A stretch of 64,000 bases of DNA. Origin: Paenibacillus caui. GTDB taxonomy: Bacteria; Bacillota; Bacilli; Paenibacillales; Paenibacillaceae. The DNA lies in the NCBI RefSeq assembly GCF_019904135.1, contig NZ_JAIOGQ010000008.1:1-64000 (forward strand). Reading direction: 5' to 3'. Of this stretch, positions 36,335-45,330 are shown piece by piece. Position 1 is the first letter of the stretch. Every line of letters starts with the position of its first letter. Under the pieces are notes generated by a model. That model had not been told where the DNA came from, made no database searches, and was given only the letters and a program-made list of their open reading frames with translations. Both the position numbers and the translations under genes were made by a program.

Positions 36335-37309
36335 CTACCCCTTTCTCGCCACAAAGACGACCCAATCTTCTTCACGGGCAATTTGTGAAATCTCGAAGCC
36401 TGCGGCAATCAAGCCTTCCTCAACCGCCTTTTCCTTGTTCTTGTAGATACCTGAAGCGATATAATATCCGCCCGGCTGCAGCGCCTGATATACGTCGTCT
36501 ATGAAGAGCAGAATTATTTCCGCCAGAATGTTGGCTACAACGACGCGAACCGGCAATGTAACCCCAAGCTCCGAGGCGTCCTTGCCGCTTTTCAGTACGG
36601 CGAGCAGATCGCTTTCATATATCGTGATCTGTTTCTCCAGGTCATTCAGCCGCGTATTTTCGCCTGCGCTTGTCACCGCAATAGGGTCAAGATCCAGCGC
36701 AAGCACATGTTTGGCCCCCAGACGGACTGCGCCAATCGCCAAAATCCCTGAGCCGGTTCCGACGTCAATCACTTCATCGCCTTCCTGAATGACGCTTTCA
36801 AGCGTACGGAGGCAAAGTGCGGTGGTAGGATGGGTGCCGGTACCAAAAGCCATGCCGGGATCGAGCTCAATAATCTTCTCTTCCGGCGTTTCCGGCTCAT
36901 ACGCTTCCCATGTCGGCTTGATCGTCAGCCGTTTCGACACGCGAAGCGGTTTGAAATACTGCTTCCAGTTGTTGGCCCAGTCGTCTTCACTGACATCCCG
37001 CAGCGAAAACGCAGCCTTACCCGGATCAATATCGAACTCGCGCAGCTCTTCAATCCGCTCTTTCACCTCACGCTGAATAGCTTCCAAATCGCTTCCCTCA
37101 GGGAAATAGCCGCTAACCTTGGCTTCTCCCTCCGGAATATCGTTCGGCGGGATTTCAAACCATTGTCCCAGCGAAGTGTCCCGCGGTTTATTGTTATCAA
37201 CATGCTCTTCGATAGAAACGCCGCCTGCTCCCGCTTCATGCAGGAAGTTGGAAACCATCTCCACCGCTTCCTCTGTCGTATGTATTGTTAACTCTTTCCA
37301 AATCTTCAA
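36335..37309 (-). CDS. prmA: Ribosomal protein L11 methyltransferase PrmA
   Basis: PrmA methylates several positions of ribosomal protein L11. The N-terminal domain begins MKIWKELTIHTTEEAVE, and the SAM-binding site is VIDVGTGSGILAIGAVRLG with the NILAEIIL motif behind it. DPGMAFGTGTHPTTALCL is another family signature. The 324-residue length is slightly above average. It is 2 bases upstream of the site-2 protease gene. In B. subtilis prmA follows dnaJ; here they are separated by the small-gene cluster. Confidence 0.95.
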   Translation of the reverse strand: MKIWKELTIHTTEEAVEMVSNFLHEAGAGGVSIEEHVDNNKPRDTSLGQWFEIPPNDIPEGEAKVSGYFPEGSDLEAIQREVKERIEELREFDIDPGKAAFSLRDVSEDDWANNWKQYFKPLRVSKRLTIKPTWEAYEPETPEEKIIELDPGMAFGTGTHPTTALCLRTLESVIQEGDEVIDVGTGSGILAIGAVRLGAKHVLALDLDPIAVTSAGENTRLNDLEKQITIYESDLLAVLKSGKDASELGVTLPVRVVVANILAEIILLFIDDVYQALQPGGYYIASGIYKNKEKAVEEGLIAAGFEISQIAREEDWVVFVARKG

Positions 37310-37361
37310 ACCTGGTTCCTCCTCAGTATTTGCATGACATCTATTGTACTATAAAAACAGA

Positions 37362-37435
37362 CAAAAAAGAAAACCGCCAGCGAAAGATCAACCCCTGTCT
37401 CTGCCTGCTTCACAGGAGGATGATCAAAACCGGCG
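37362..37435 (-). terminator. Terminator downstream of the YfhD-like gene
   Basis: A long imperfect minus-strand hairpin (CCGCCGG...CTGGCGG with inner TGATC/GATCA and CCTGT/ACAGG pairs) is followed by TTTTCTTTTTT. Confidence 0.75.
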
Positions 37436-37479
37436 GAAAACTCATAGTTTCCTTTATATGTTCGCTCTATAATATATCC

Positions 37480-37656
37480 TTACAGTTTTGTCTTGCCTTT
37501 CTCCTGGCGGGCATCCGCCCGTTCGCTCCGCTCCAGCGCTTCCCAGTCCTCCTGGTCAGCGCGCTCTTCCGAAAATTCAACATCCAGATTATGTCCTGCC
37601 AGCGTTCTTGATATCTTTTTCGGAAGCCGTCCGGACCGTCCGTTGTAATCACTCAT
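37480..37656 (-). CDS. yfhD: YfhD family small protein
   Basis: This 58-residue gene begins MSDYNGRSGRLPKK and contains LDVEFSEERADQEDWEALER, the acidic and Asp/Glu-rich core of the YfhD family. It ends in a charged tail ADARQEKGKTKL. An AAGGAG ribosome binding site lies about 10 bases upstream of the ATG at 37656. A terminator lies at 37362-37435. YfhD has unknown function and occurs mainly in spore formers. The match rests on length and motif, so it is moderately sure. No signal peptide or membrane segment is seen. Confidence 0.68.
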   Translation of the reverse strand: MSDYNGRSGRLPKKISRTLAGHNLDVEFSEERADQEDWEALERSERADARQEKGKTKL

Positions 37657-37687
37657 GGTTCACTCGTCTCCTTCTACTTCAATCTAC

Positions 37688-38029
37688 TTAAATCATCCCG
37701 CCTGCTTCTTCAATAATCCGCATAGCCTGATGGTGGGTGTCCTCATCAACGACAACTGTCATCAGGATATCCCTGCCCGTAGGCCCGCCCTGGCCTCCGT
37801 CACTCATCCCGCTCTCCGCCGGATCGGCTTCAGTAAGGATATCTGCCGAACGGTGCGTCAGTTCCGAATCCAAAACGAGGCCGGAAACGGAAGTTACGGC
37901 AGCTCTGTTGCCGTACCTGCTGAAACGGTCGATCGACATATCGATAACCCGGAGCGCCTGAAGCTTGCGGGCTGCCCCCTCCGCTTCTTCCGGACTTTTG
38001 AAGTAAGCCAGTATATTTTTCTCCGACAT
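37688..38029 (-). CDS. Hypothetical protein with stress-protein-like N-terminal domain
   Basis: I do not recognise this 113-residue protein with confidence. The N-terminal half (NILAYFKSPEEAEGAARKLQALRV) resembles the alpha-beta start of general stress proteins such as YflT/17M that bind or sense via a pseudo-repeat. The middle has a Gly/Pro-rich loop (GMSDGGQGGPTGRDI). The C-terminal VVVDEDTHHQAMRIIEEAGG looks like the second half of the same fold. The ATG at 38029 has AAGGA just upstream; the frame is open further to 38080. It lies divergent from the gene at 38164. Confidence 0.75.
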   Translation of the reverse strand: MSEKNILAYFKSPEEAEGAARKLQALRVIDMSIDRFSRYGNRAAVTSVSGLVLDSELTHRSADILTEADPAESGMSDGGQGGPTGRDILMTVVVDEDTHHQAMRIIEEAGGMI

Positions 38030-38163
38030 TTCCTTCACCTGCACTTTATCGAGTATACTTACAGTAAATACTGCTGTCACAACGTTATTGTGCGACCTGA
38101 ACCAAAATTTATGCTTACTGCCCTAGCAATATACAAAAAACCTTTGTAAAGGAGGCAATACAG

Positions 38164-38511
38164 GTGGACATGAATAAAAAGTTTAAACGCTTGAATCCGA
38201 ATCCTGCTCCGGTCCCTCATCATGATTTGGCTCCACTAAGAAAATTAGGCATGAGCATCAAAAAAGTAAACGAGCAAATTTATCAGGTAACGGTTCAAGC
38301 TGAAGTTCCTCATCCGGGCTATGGCATAACCATTTCGGCAATCCGTTTTGCCGGGAAGACGGCCTTCATTTATGTAGCTCCGCTTCTTCCGGATCCCGGA
38401 GCCTTTTATCCGCAGGTTATTTCAACCGCTCGGGCAACAACCTATATCGATGCAAAATACACCCCTGCTTTCCCCCCTGAGTATGAACCTTATTTGAGCA
38501 AGTTCATATAA
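38164..38511 (+). CDS. Hypothetical protein
   Basis: This 115-residue protein is not recognised. It begins with a GTG at 38164, with AAAGGAGG about 9 bases upstream (an ATG follows at 38170). The N-terminus is Pro/Asn-rich (LNPNPAPVPHHD). A beta-rich core follows (YQVTVQAEVPHPGYGITISA, TAFIYVAPLLP). No signal peptide or membrane segment is seen. It is followed by a strong terminator at 38567-38599, so it is transcribed alone. The good ribosome binding site, terminator and codon pattern support a real gene. Confidence 0.8.
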   Translation: MDMNKKFKRLNPNPAPVPHHDLAPLRKLGMSIKKVNEQIYQVTVQAEVPHPGYGITISAIRFAGKTAFIYVAPLLPDPGAFYPQVISTARATTYIDAKYTPAFPPEYEPYLSKFI

Positions 38512-38566
38512 GCTGTGGAAGATTATTGAATCGTGCTCCTTCTTTTAAACTGGCAGCTTGTTCAGC

Positions 38567-38599
38567 TTCGCATCATCTTAGGATGATGCGAATTTTTTT
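38567..38599 (+). terminator. Terminator after the gene at 38164
   Basis: A perfect hairpin with arms TTCGCATCATC and GATGATGCGAA and a 4-base loop is followed by TTTTTTT. Confidence 0.9.
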
Positions 38600-38619
38600 G
38601 TACATTTTTATTTAAAAAA

Positions 38620-38645
38620 TGAAACGTTTACTCTTCTTGCCCGTA
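38620..38645 (+). promoter_or_regulatory. ECF sigma-type promoter (TGAAAC-N16-CGTA)
   Basis: TGAAAC at 38620-38625 and CGTA at 38642-38645 are exactly 16 bases apart. This is the consensus seen for SigW-type ECF promoters in Bacillus. It lies about 55 bases upstream of the membrane protein gene at 38701. A TATAAT at 38654-38659 is nearby but has no well-spaced -35. Confidence 0.55.
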
Positions 38646-38700
38646 TTACTCAGTATAATTCCAAAAAACAAATTTTTTTTAGGAGGGTATACAACTTAAG

Positions 38701-39120
38701 ATGTTGAAGAAATTAACGATGGTATTTATGGCATTCACCTTGTTGCTGGCCTTTACGGTTCATGACAATGCGGATGCAAGACGTTCTGGCGGGAGCTACA
38801 AATCAGGCGTCCGTTCACACACAACAACACCTAAAAAATCTACTACGACAGATAGTGCAACAAAATCCAATACAAGCTCTAAAAGCAGTACAACGAACCG
38901 CGGCTTTTTCAGCGGCGGCAGCTTCATGAAAGGCATGATGATCGGAGGTCTCGCCGGCCTGCTGTTTGGCGGTTTGTTCTCAAGCATGGGCGGTTTTGGC
39001 AGCATTTTGGGCCTCGCGGTTAACCTGTTTGCGATTTATCTGATCATTGTTATGGCCGCAGCATTGTTCCGCCGTTTCACCCGGCCGCGCAAGCCTGATC
39101 CAAGAGATGGACGGTACTGA
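38701..39120 (+). CDS. Exported membrane protein, Tim44-like N-terminal pattern
   Basis: This 139-residue protein has a signal peptide (LKKLTMVFMAFTLLLAFTV, probable cleavage after NADA) and a Ser/Thr-rich linker with many Lys residues. A Gly-rich hydrophobic stretch (MIGGLAGLLFGGLFSSMGG) and a second helix (VNLFAIYLIIVMAAALF) follow, with a basic tail RRFTRPRKPD. This layout resembles the N-terminal half of bacterial Tim44-like proteins, without the Tim44 domain. AGGAGG lies 14 bases upstream of the ATG, a long spacing. It is 3 bases from the next gene, so they form an operon. Confidence 0.85.
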   Translation: MLKKLTMVFMAFTLLLAFTVHDNADARRSGGSYKSGVRSHTTTPKKSTTTDSATKSNTSSKSSTTNRGFFSGGSFMKGMMIGGLAGLLFGGLFSSMGGFGSILGLAVNLFAIYLIIVMAAALFRRFTRPRKPDPRDGRY

Positions 39121-39123
39121 TCA

Positions 39124-39402
39124 ATGATATTGACGGAAGACGAAATTATTAATGCGGTTTGTATTCAAACCGCGAGCCGCAAGCAAATCCGCCCCACGGA
39201 CGTAAAGGTAGAACTGGCATGGGATGAGGAAACCGGCTTTACGGCAGAAGTTTGGGCCGGAGGGCGCAATCAATATCTAATTGAAGCTAACCTTATCGAA
39301 GCGATTATTTTGTATCTGAATAGTGAATATGGAATCCGCGCTTTCAACGATGAGGTTAGACTTGAACTGGAAGACGAAATTATTGCCGTTGTGACACAAT
39401 AA
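39124..39402 (+). CDS. yxcD: YxcD family protein (DUF2653)
   Basis: This 92-residue protein starts MILTEDEIINAVCIQTASRK and continues with IRPTDVKVELAWDEETGFTA, which matches the YxcD/DUF2653 family of unknown function. The C-terminal half is YLIEANLIEAIILYLN then acidic. It starts 3 bases after the exported membrane protein's stop and probably functions with it or is under the same ECF-type promoter. A terminator follows. Confidence 0.85.
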   Translation: MILTEDEIINAVCIQTASRKQIRPTDVKVELAWDEETGFTAEVWAGGRNQYLIEANLIEAIILYLNSEYGIRAFNDEVRLELEDEIIAVVTQ

Positions 39403-39412
39403 CGGAGGATGG

Positions 39413-39454
39413 GCTGCAGCAAGCCGGCTACGGTTTGCCTGCAGCTTTTTTTTT
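39413..39454 (+). terminator. Terminator after yxcD
   Basis: The arms GCTGCAG-CAAGCCG and CGGTTTG-C-CTGCAGC form a long stem with a 4-base loop, followed by nine T. Confidence 0.9.
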
Positions 39455-39480
39455 GCATTTGGATCATAGCAAAAGAGCAC

Positions 39481-39516
39481 AAAAAGAAGGCTCCACCGTT
39501 TTTTAACGGCGCAGCC
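39481..39516 (-). terminator. Terminator downstream of dnaJ
   Basis: Minus-strand arms GGCTGCGCCGTT and AACGGTGGAGCC are followed by TTCTTTTTG. It converges with the yxcD terminator. Confidence 0.85.
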
Positions 39517-39534
39517 CTCTATTTATGCTCTTGA

Positions 39535-40662
39535 TTAGTCGCCCCTGAAGGCGCGTTTCATTCGGTCAAAGAAGGATTGCTCGTTCTCATGGGTTTGCTC
39601 CCCGCTATGAGCTGCAAACTGCCGCAGCAAATCCTTCTGCTCCTCACTCAGCTTGCTAGGCGTTACCACAACAACCTTAACGTGCTGGTCGCCCTGACCT
39701 ATGCCACGGAGCTTTGGAACCCCTTTGCCCTTCAAACGGAAATAGGTTCCCGTTTGTGTTCCTGCCGGAATTTTAAGCTTCACTTTTTCGGTCAACGTAG
39801 GGATTTCAATCTCGTCACCAAGCGCCGCCTGAGTAAAGGTTAGCGGCACTTCGCAGTAAATGTCATCGCCTTCACGCTCGAAAAAGTCATGCGTTTTCAC
39901 GCGAATGACAATATACAAGTCGCCAGCCGGGCCGCCGCGCAGTCCTCCTTCTCCTTCACCGGACATACGCAGCTGAGCGCCGTCGTCCACACCGGCCGGA
40001 ATCCGCGCGTGGATTTTACGCTGCTTCTTCACCTGTCCGTTGCCGCTGCAGGTCGGGCATTTTTCTTTAATGATTTTGCCTCTGCCGCCACAGTTCGAAC
40101 AAGCACGGCGGTTTACCATACGGCCAAATGGCGTATTTTGCACAACTTCCTGCTGTCCTGTACCATGACATACCGAGCAGACTTCCGGTTTTGTTCCCGG
40201 TTTGGCGCCGGAACCAAAGCAAGTGTCACAGCTTTCAGTCCGTGGAATGGTAATATCCCGTTCAACACCGAAAACCGCTTCCTTAAATTCAACTGTCATC
40301 GTATACTGCAGGTCATTGCCCCGCTGCGGCGCATTAGGATCTCGTCTTCCGCCGCCTCCGCCGCCGAAGAACATGTCAAAGATGTCTCCGAATCCGCCGA
40401 AATCGGCTCCTGAGAAACCGCCGCCTCCCATTCCCTGATTCGGATCGGCATGACCAAACTGATCATATCTTGCACGTTTCTGGGAATCGCTCAGGACGTC
40501 ATAAGCTTCCTTGACCTCCTTGAACTTCGCCTCGGCATCGGCCGCTTTGTTCACGTCCGGATGATATTGGCGCGCCAGCTTTCGGTAAGCTTTTTTGATA
40601 TCGTCGTCCGAAGCGCTCTTCCCGACGCCAAGCACTTCATAATAATCTCGCTTATCAGCCAT
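39535..40662 (-). CDS. dnaJ: Molecular chaperone DnaJ
   Basis: DnaJ is the Hsp40 co-chaperone that stimulates DnaK ATPase. The J domain has HPD at residues 34-36. A Gly/Phe-rich linker ([19 protein letters not shown]) follows. The zinc domain has four CxxCxGxG repeats ([32 protein letters not shown]). The C-terminal substrate domain completes 375 residues. It is the last gene of the hrcA-grpE-dnaK-dnaJ operon and has its own terminator. Confidence 0.98.
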   Translation of the reverse strand: MADKRDYYEVLGVGKSASDDDIKKAYRKLARQYHPDVNKAADAEAKFKEVKEAYDVLSDSQKRARYDQFGHADPNQGMGGGGFSGADFGGFGDIFDMFFGGGGGGRRDPNAPQRGNDLQYTMTVEFKEAVFGVERDITIPRTESCDTCFGSGAKPGTKPEVCSVCHGTGQQEVVQNTPFGRMVNRRACSNCGGRGKIIKEKCPTCSGNGQVKKQRKIHARIPAGVDDGAQLRMSGEGEGGLRGGPAGDLYIVIRVKTHDFFEREGDDIYCEVPLTFTQAALGDEIEIPTLTEKVKLKIPAGTQTGTYFRLKGKGVPKLRGIGQGDQHVKVVVVTPSKLSEEQKDLLRQFAAHSGEQTHENEQSFFDRMKRAFRGD

Positions 40663-40696
40663 TGTTCCACCTCCACCAACCTTCTACAAAAGGAAA

Positions 40697-40726
40697 GTCA
40701 AAGCGCGGAATGCCTAGCGCTTTGAC
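40697..40726 (-). repeat. Stem-loop in the dnaK-dnaJ gap
   Basis: A perfect 10-bp stem (GTCAAAGCGC with GCGCTTTGAC) has a 10-base loop. On the minus strand TTTCCTTTTG follows. It could attenuate transcription into dnaJ or be a processing or stability signal. Confidence 0.6.
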
Positions 40727-40791
40727 CTTCCCATTTGTGCAATCTATTCGTCCGATGCCAAAAAGGCTCCGGTTTTACGGGCAGAAGCACG

Positions 40792-40840
40792 GCCAAAGTG
40801 TACGGATCATCAAAACTCCGCAGAAAAACTCCACTTTGGC
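40792..40840 (-). repeat. Second inverted repeat in the dnaK-dnaJ gap
   Basis: Arms GCCAAAGTG and CACTTTGGC (9 bp) are separated by about 31 bases, directly downstream of the dnaK stop. No T-run is present. Confidence 0.5.
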
Positions 40841-40848
40841 GAACCTCA

Positions 40849-42717
<1,869 letters not shown>

Positions 42718-42720
42718 TTA

Positions 42721-42858
42721 TGAAGCATAGGCTTCTTAGTGGTAACTTCGCAATAAAACTTGCTTCGTAAGCATTCGCTTAGGTTTCTATGAAGCATAGG
42801 CTTCTAAAGCAGTAACTTCGCAATAAAACTTGCTTCGCAAGCAGTTGTTTCAAGCAGC
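42721..42858 (-). repeat. Imperfect tandem repeat (two units of 69 bp) between grpE and dnaK
   Basis: Two copies start at 42721 and 42790. Each begins TGAAGCATAGGCTTCT and shares a 26-base identical block starting GTAACTTCGCAATAAAAC. Each unit contains small self-complementary stems (GAAGC/GCTTC and CTTGC.GAAGCAAG). It lies in the leader between the grpE and dnaK reading frames. Confidence 0.85.
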
Positions 42859-42872
42859 TAAGCCGCTCATGC

Positions 42873-43499
42873 TTAGCCGCTCACTTTTACCATGGCCGGA
42901 CGAATCACCTTGTCTTTCAAAAGATAACCCTTTTGCAATTCCTCGACCACGATGCCTTCCTCATATTCATCAGACTCCACCTGCATGATAGCCTGGTGAT
43001 ATTCAGGGTTAAAGGGCTGTCCAACTGTTTCCATTGGAGTCAGGCCCTCTGCCTTAAGAACCCCTTCGAATTGGCGGAAAATCATTTCCACGCCTTTTAC
43101 GAATGAAGACTGCTCGCCTTGCTCCGGCTTGGCGGCAGCCAAGGCACGATCGAAATTATCAAACACCGGCAGCAGCTCGCCAACAAGCTTGGCTGAAGCA
43201 TACTTGCCGAGTTCTTCTTTCTCCTTCTGCGTCCGTCTGCGGAAATTGTCATAATCCGCCTGGACTCTGAGCAGACGCTGCTTATGTTCTTCCGCTTCGG
43301 CGCGAAGCTGTTCCAATTCAGCGCTGCTGCGATCATCGGCAGCACCTCCGGCTTCGGCTTCCACTTCGTTGACATCCACATTTACGGTTTCATCCAGAAC
43401 TTCTTCGATTCCTTCGGCTGCTGCATTTTTTTCATTGTCCAATTGATTTGTGTCGTTGTTCATAATCGCTTCCTCTTCTGTTCGATTGGTATTCTTCAA
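42873..43499 (-). CDS. grpE: Nucleotide exchange factor GrpE
   Basis: GrpE releases ADP from DnaK. After an acidic, Ala/Glu-rich N-terminus there is a long coiled coil, then DYDNFRRRTQKEKEEL, the family core, LLPVFDNFDRALAA, and a C-terminal beta domain ending VEELQKGYLLKDKVIRPAMV. The TTG at 43499 has a perfect AGGAGGTG about 9 bases upstream. An ATG at 43463 with GAGGAAG 7 bases upstream is a real alternative. It lies between hrcA and dnaK. Confidence 0.96.
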   Translation of the reverse strand: MKNTNRTEEEAIMNNDTNQLDNEKNAAAEGIEEVLDETVNVDVNEVEAEAGGAADDRSSAELEQLRAEAEEHKQRLLRVQADYDNFRRRTQKEKEELGKYASAKLVGELLPVFDNFDRALAAAKPEQGEQSSFVKGVEMIFRQFEGVLKAEGLTPMETVGQPFNPEYHQAIMQVESDEYEEGIVVEELQKGYLLKDKVIRPAMVKVSG

Positions 43500-43553
43500 G
43501 AAATCTTCACCTCCTAGAAGGGGTTAATCCTCACCTATCGCTCAAAACCACCC

Positions 43554-44582
43554 TTAGGACTTGGACAGAATAGCCGTAAGGTTGTTGGATAAAATGTTTA
43601 AAATGCCCATCACCCTCGCATAATCCATCCGTGTCGGACCAAGGATGCCGATCGTTCCGACCGCCTCGCCTTCCACGGTGTAGGTCGCCGTAATGAGGCT
43701 GCAATTGGCAATAGCCTCATGATTATTCTCGGTGCCGATCCTAACCTGAATGCCGGGGTCGGACGCGACAGACGAAATCATTTTGGCGAGCGTAGGCGTT
43801 TCCTCAAGGAGATCAAGAATGCTCTTGACTTTCTCCACATCCTTGAACTCCGGCTGGGTCAGCATGTTTGTTGCTCCGCTCAGGAAAAGGCGCTGTCCTT
43901 CCAGGCCGGAATCCAGCGCATCATCCAGAATGCTCATCAGTTCTTCGTAATGGGATACATGGCGCTGCATTTCCCGCCCGATTTCCTGATAGATTTCGGA
44001 TTTCAACTTAAAGATCGGAATTCCGGACAATCTGTAATTCAACAAGTTAACCATCCGTTCGATTTCTGAAACAGAAACACCCGGCGGAATGGAAACGGTC
44101 TTGTTCTCTACTTGTCCAGTATTGGTTACTACAATCGCCACCGCTTTATTTTCATTTAAAGGAAGCAATCCAAAATGACGAAGTGATGTGTTAAAAACCT
44201 CCGGTCCGAGCAGGATCGAGGTGTAGTTCGTCATATGGGATAAAATGGAGCCTGCATGCTGCACCACCTGCTCCAGCGCACTCAGCTTTTCGGCAAAAAA
44301 GGTTTTAAGCATTTCGAGTTCTGCCGGAGCCAGAGATGTTATCGGAACCAAATGGTCGACGTAATACCGATAACCTTTATGGGATGGAATTCGGCCTGCC
44401 GACGTATGCGGCTGCTCCAAAAATCCGAGTTCCTCCAAATCAGACATCTCGTTGCGGATCGTCGCCGGACTGTACCCGACATCGCCCCGCTTCGAAATGC
44501 TTCGGGATCCTACCGGCTCTGCAGAACGGATGTAGTCATCCACAATCGCTGTCAAAATCAATCTCTGTCGTTCCGTCAACAT
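43554..44582 (-). CDS. hrcA: Heat-inducible transcription repressor HrcA
   Basis: HrcA represses class I heat-shock genes by binding CIRCE operators and is activated by GroEL. The N-terminal winged helix begins MLTERQRLILTAIVDDYI, with the recognition part in GYSPATIRNEMSDLEELGFL. SAGRIPSHKGYRYYVDHL is a family hallmark. The C-terminus has TIGILGPTRMDYARVM. The length is 342 residues. It is the first gene of the operon, with GGGAGGG before the ATG and a CIRCE element upstream. Confidence 0.97.
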   Translation of the reverse strand: MLTERQRLILTAIVDDYIRSAEPVGSRSISKRGDVGYSPATIRNEMSDLEELGFLEQPHTSAGRIPSHKGYRYYVDHLVPITSLAPAELEMLKTFFAEKLSALEQVVQHAGSILSHMTNYTSILLGPEVFNTSLRHFGLLPLNENKAVAIVVTNTGQVENKTVSIPPGVSVSEIERMVNLLNYRLSGIPIFKLKSEIYQEIGREMQRHVSHYEELMSILDDALDSGLEGQRLFLSGATNMLTQPEFKDVEKVKSILDLLEETPTLAKMISSVASDPGIQVRIGTENNHEAIANCSLITATYTVEGEAVGTIGILGPTRMDYARVMGILNILSNNLTAILSKS

Positions 44583-44621
44583 ATGCAGTCCCTCCCGAAT
44601 GGTTATCGAAGCATGGCCTCT

Positions 44622-44648
44622 TTAGCACTCACTTCAATAGAGTGCTAA
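44622..44648. promoter_or_regulatory. CIRCE operator upstream of hrcA
   Basis: TTAGCACTC (44622-44630), a 9-base spacer and GAGTGCTAA (44640-44648) form a perfect CIRCE inverted repeat. It is the HrcA binding site and gives the hrcA-grpE-dnaK-dnaJ operon autoregulation. Confidence 0.97.
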
Positions 44649-44659
44649 TTACTAATACA

Positions 44660-44689
44660 AAAATACCAGACTGACAAGACGATTGTCAA
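44660..44689 (-). promoter_or_regulatory. SigA-type promoter of the hrcA operon
   Basis: On the minus strand TTGACA (44684-44689) and TATTTT (44660-44665) are 18 bases apart, just upstream of CIRCE, so HrcA would block it. The -10 is weak. Confidence 0.65.
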
Positions 44690-44690
44690 G

Positions 44691-45158
44691 TCAGTCCAGC
44701 ATTTTAAGAACGGCAATCTCGTCACAGTTTTGCTGCTTCGGACAGTTGACGCAATCCGTCCAAACCTTCTCCGGAAATATCTCTTTGTTCACCACGTGAA
44801 AGCCATTTTTAAGAAAAAAGGAAACCTCATATGTCAACGCCATAATTTTAGGAATGGACTTCAGTCTGGCCTGTTCAATCAGCTTGTTAACGATCATGGA
44901 TCCCAGTCCATGACCCTTGCTGCCTTCCATAATTCCAAGAGACCGAATTTCTACCAAATCTTCTCCTAGCCGGCACAGCGACCCGCAGCCGACGACAGTC
45001 CCGTCTACCTCCGCCACTACAAAATCCTGGATCTGACGCTCCAGCACCTTCCGTGACCGGGGGAGCATAATTCCCCTGCGCGCATATTCTTCAATCATAA
45101 TAAACAATGGCTCTACATCATCAATTGTTGCAACTCTGCATACGGCAACGGCTGGCAT
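44691..45158 (-). CDS. GNAT family N-acetyltransferase
   Basis: This 155-residue acetyltransferase has the GNAT acetyl-CoA pattern around EIRSLGIMEGSKGHGLGSMI (the Q/RxxGxG/A-type loop). The C-terminus carries cysteines (TDCVNCPKQQNCDEIAVLK), similar to ArgA-like N-acetylglutamate synthases of Firmicutes. The substrate is therefore possibly an amino acid, but this is inference. It lies just upstream of the hrcA promoter on the same strand. Confidence 0.88.
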   Translation of the reverse strand: MPAVAVCRVATIDDVEPLFIMIEEYARRGIMLPRSRKVLERQIQDFVVAEVDGTVVGCGSLCRLGEDLVEIRSLGIMEGSKGHGLGSMIVNKLIEQARLKSIPKIMALTYEVSFFLKNGFHVVNKEIFPEKVWTDCVNCPKQQNCDEIAVLKMLD

Positions 45159-45296
45159 CGGCCGCGCACCTCCCCGGGCTGATAATATGAATAAATATAC
45201 ACCAGAAGGTATAAAACTTCAAGAGGCCCGGCCAGATATTTTTAACAGAATCTTACCTGAGATAAAGAAAAGCGGATGCAGCCTGCAAACAACCCA

Positions 45297-45318
45297 AGAC
45301 CCGACGAAGACCCGACGT
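45297..45318 (+). repeat. Short perfect tandem repeat (11 bp x 2)
   Basis: AAGACCCGACG occurs twice in a row in the 172-base gap between hemW and the acetyltransferase gene. Nothing else is recognised in that gap. Confidence 0.7.
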
Positions 45319-45330
45319 CTATCATGGCAA

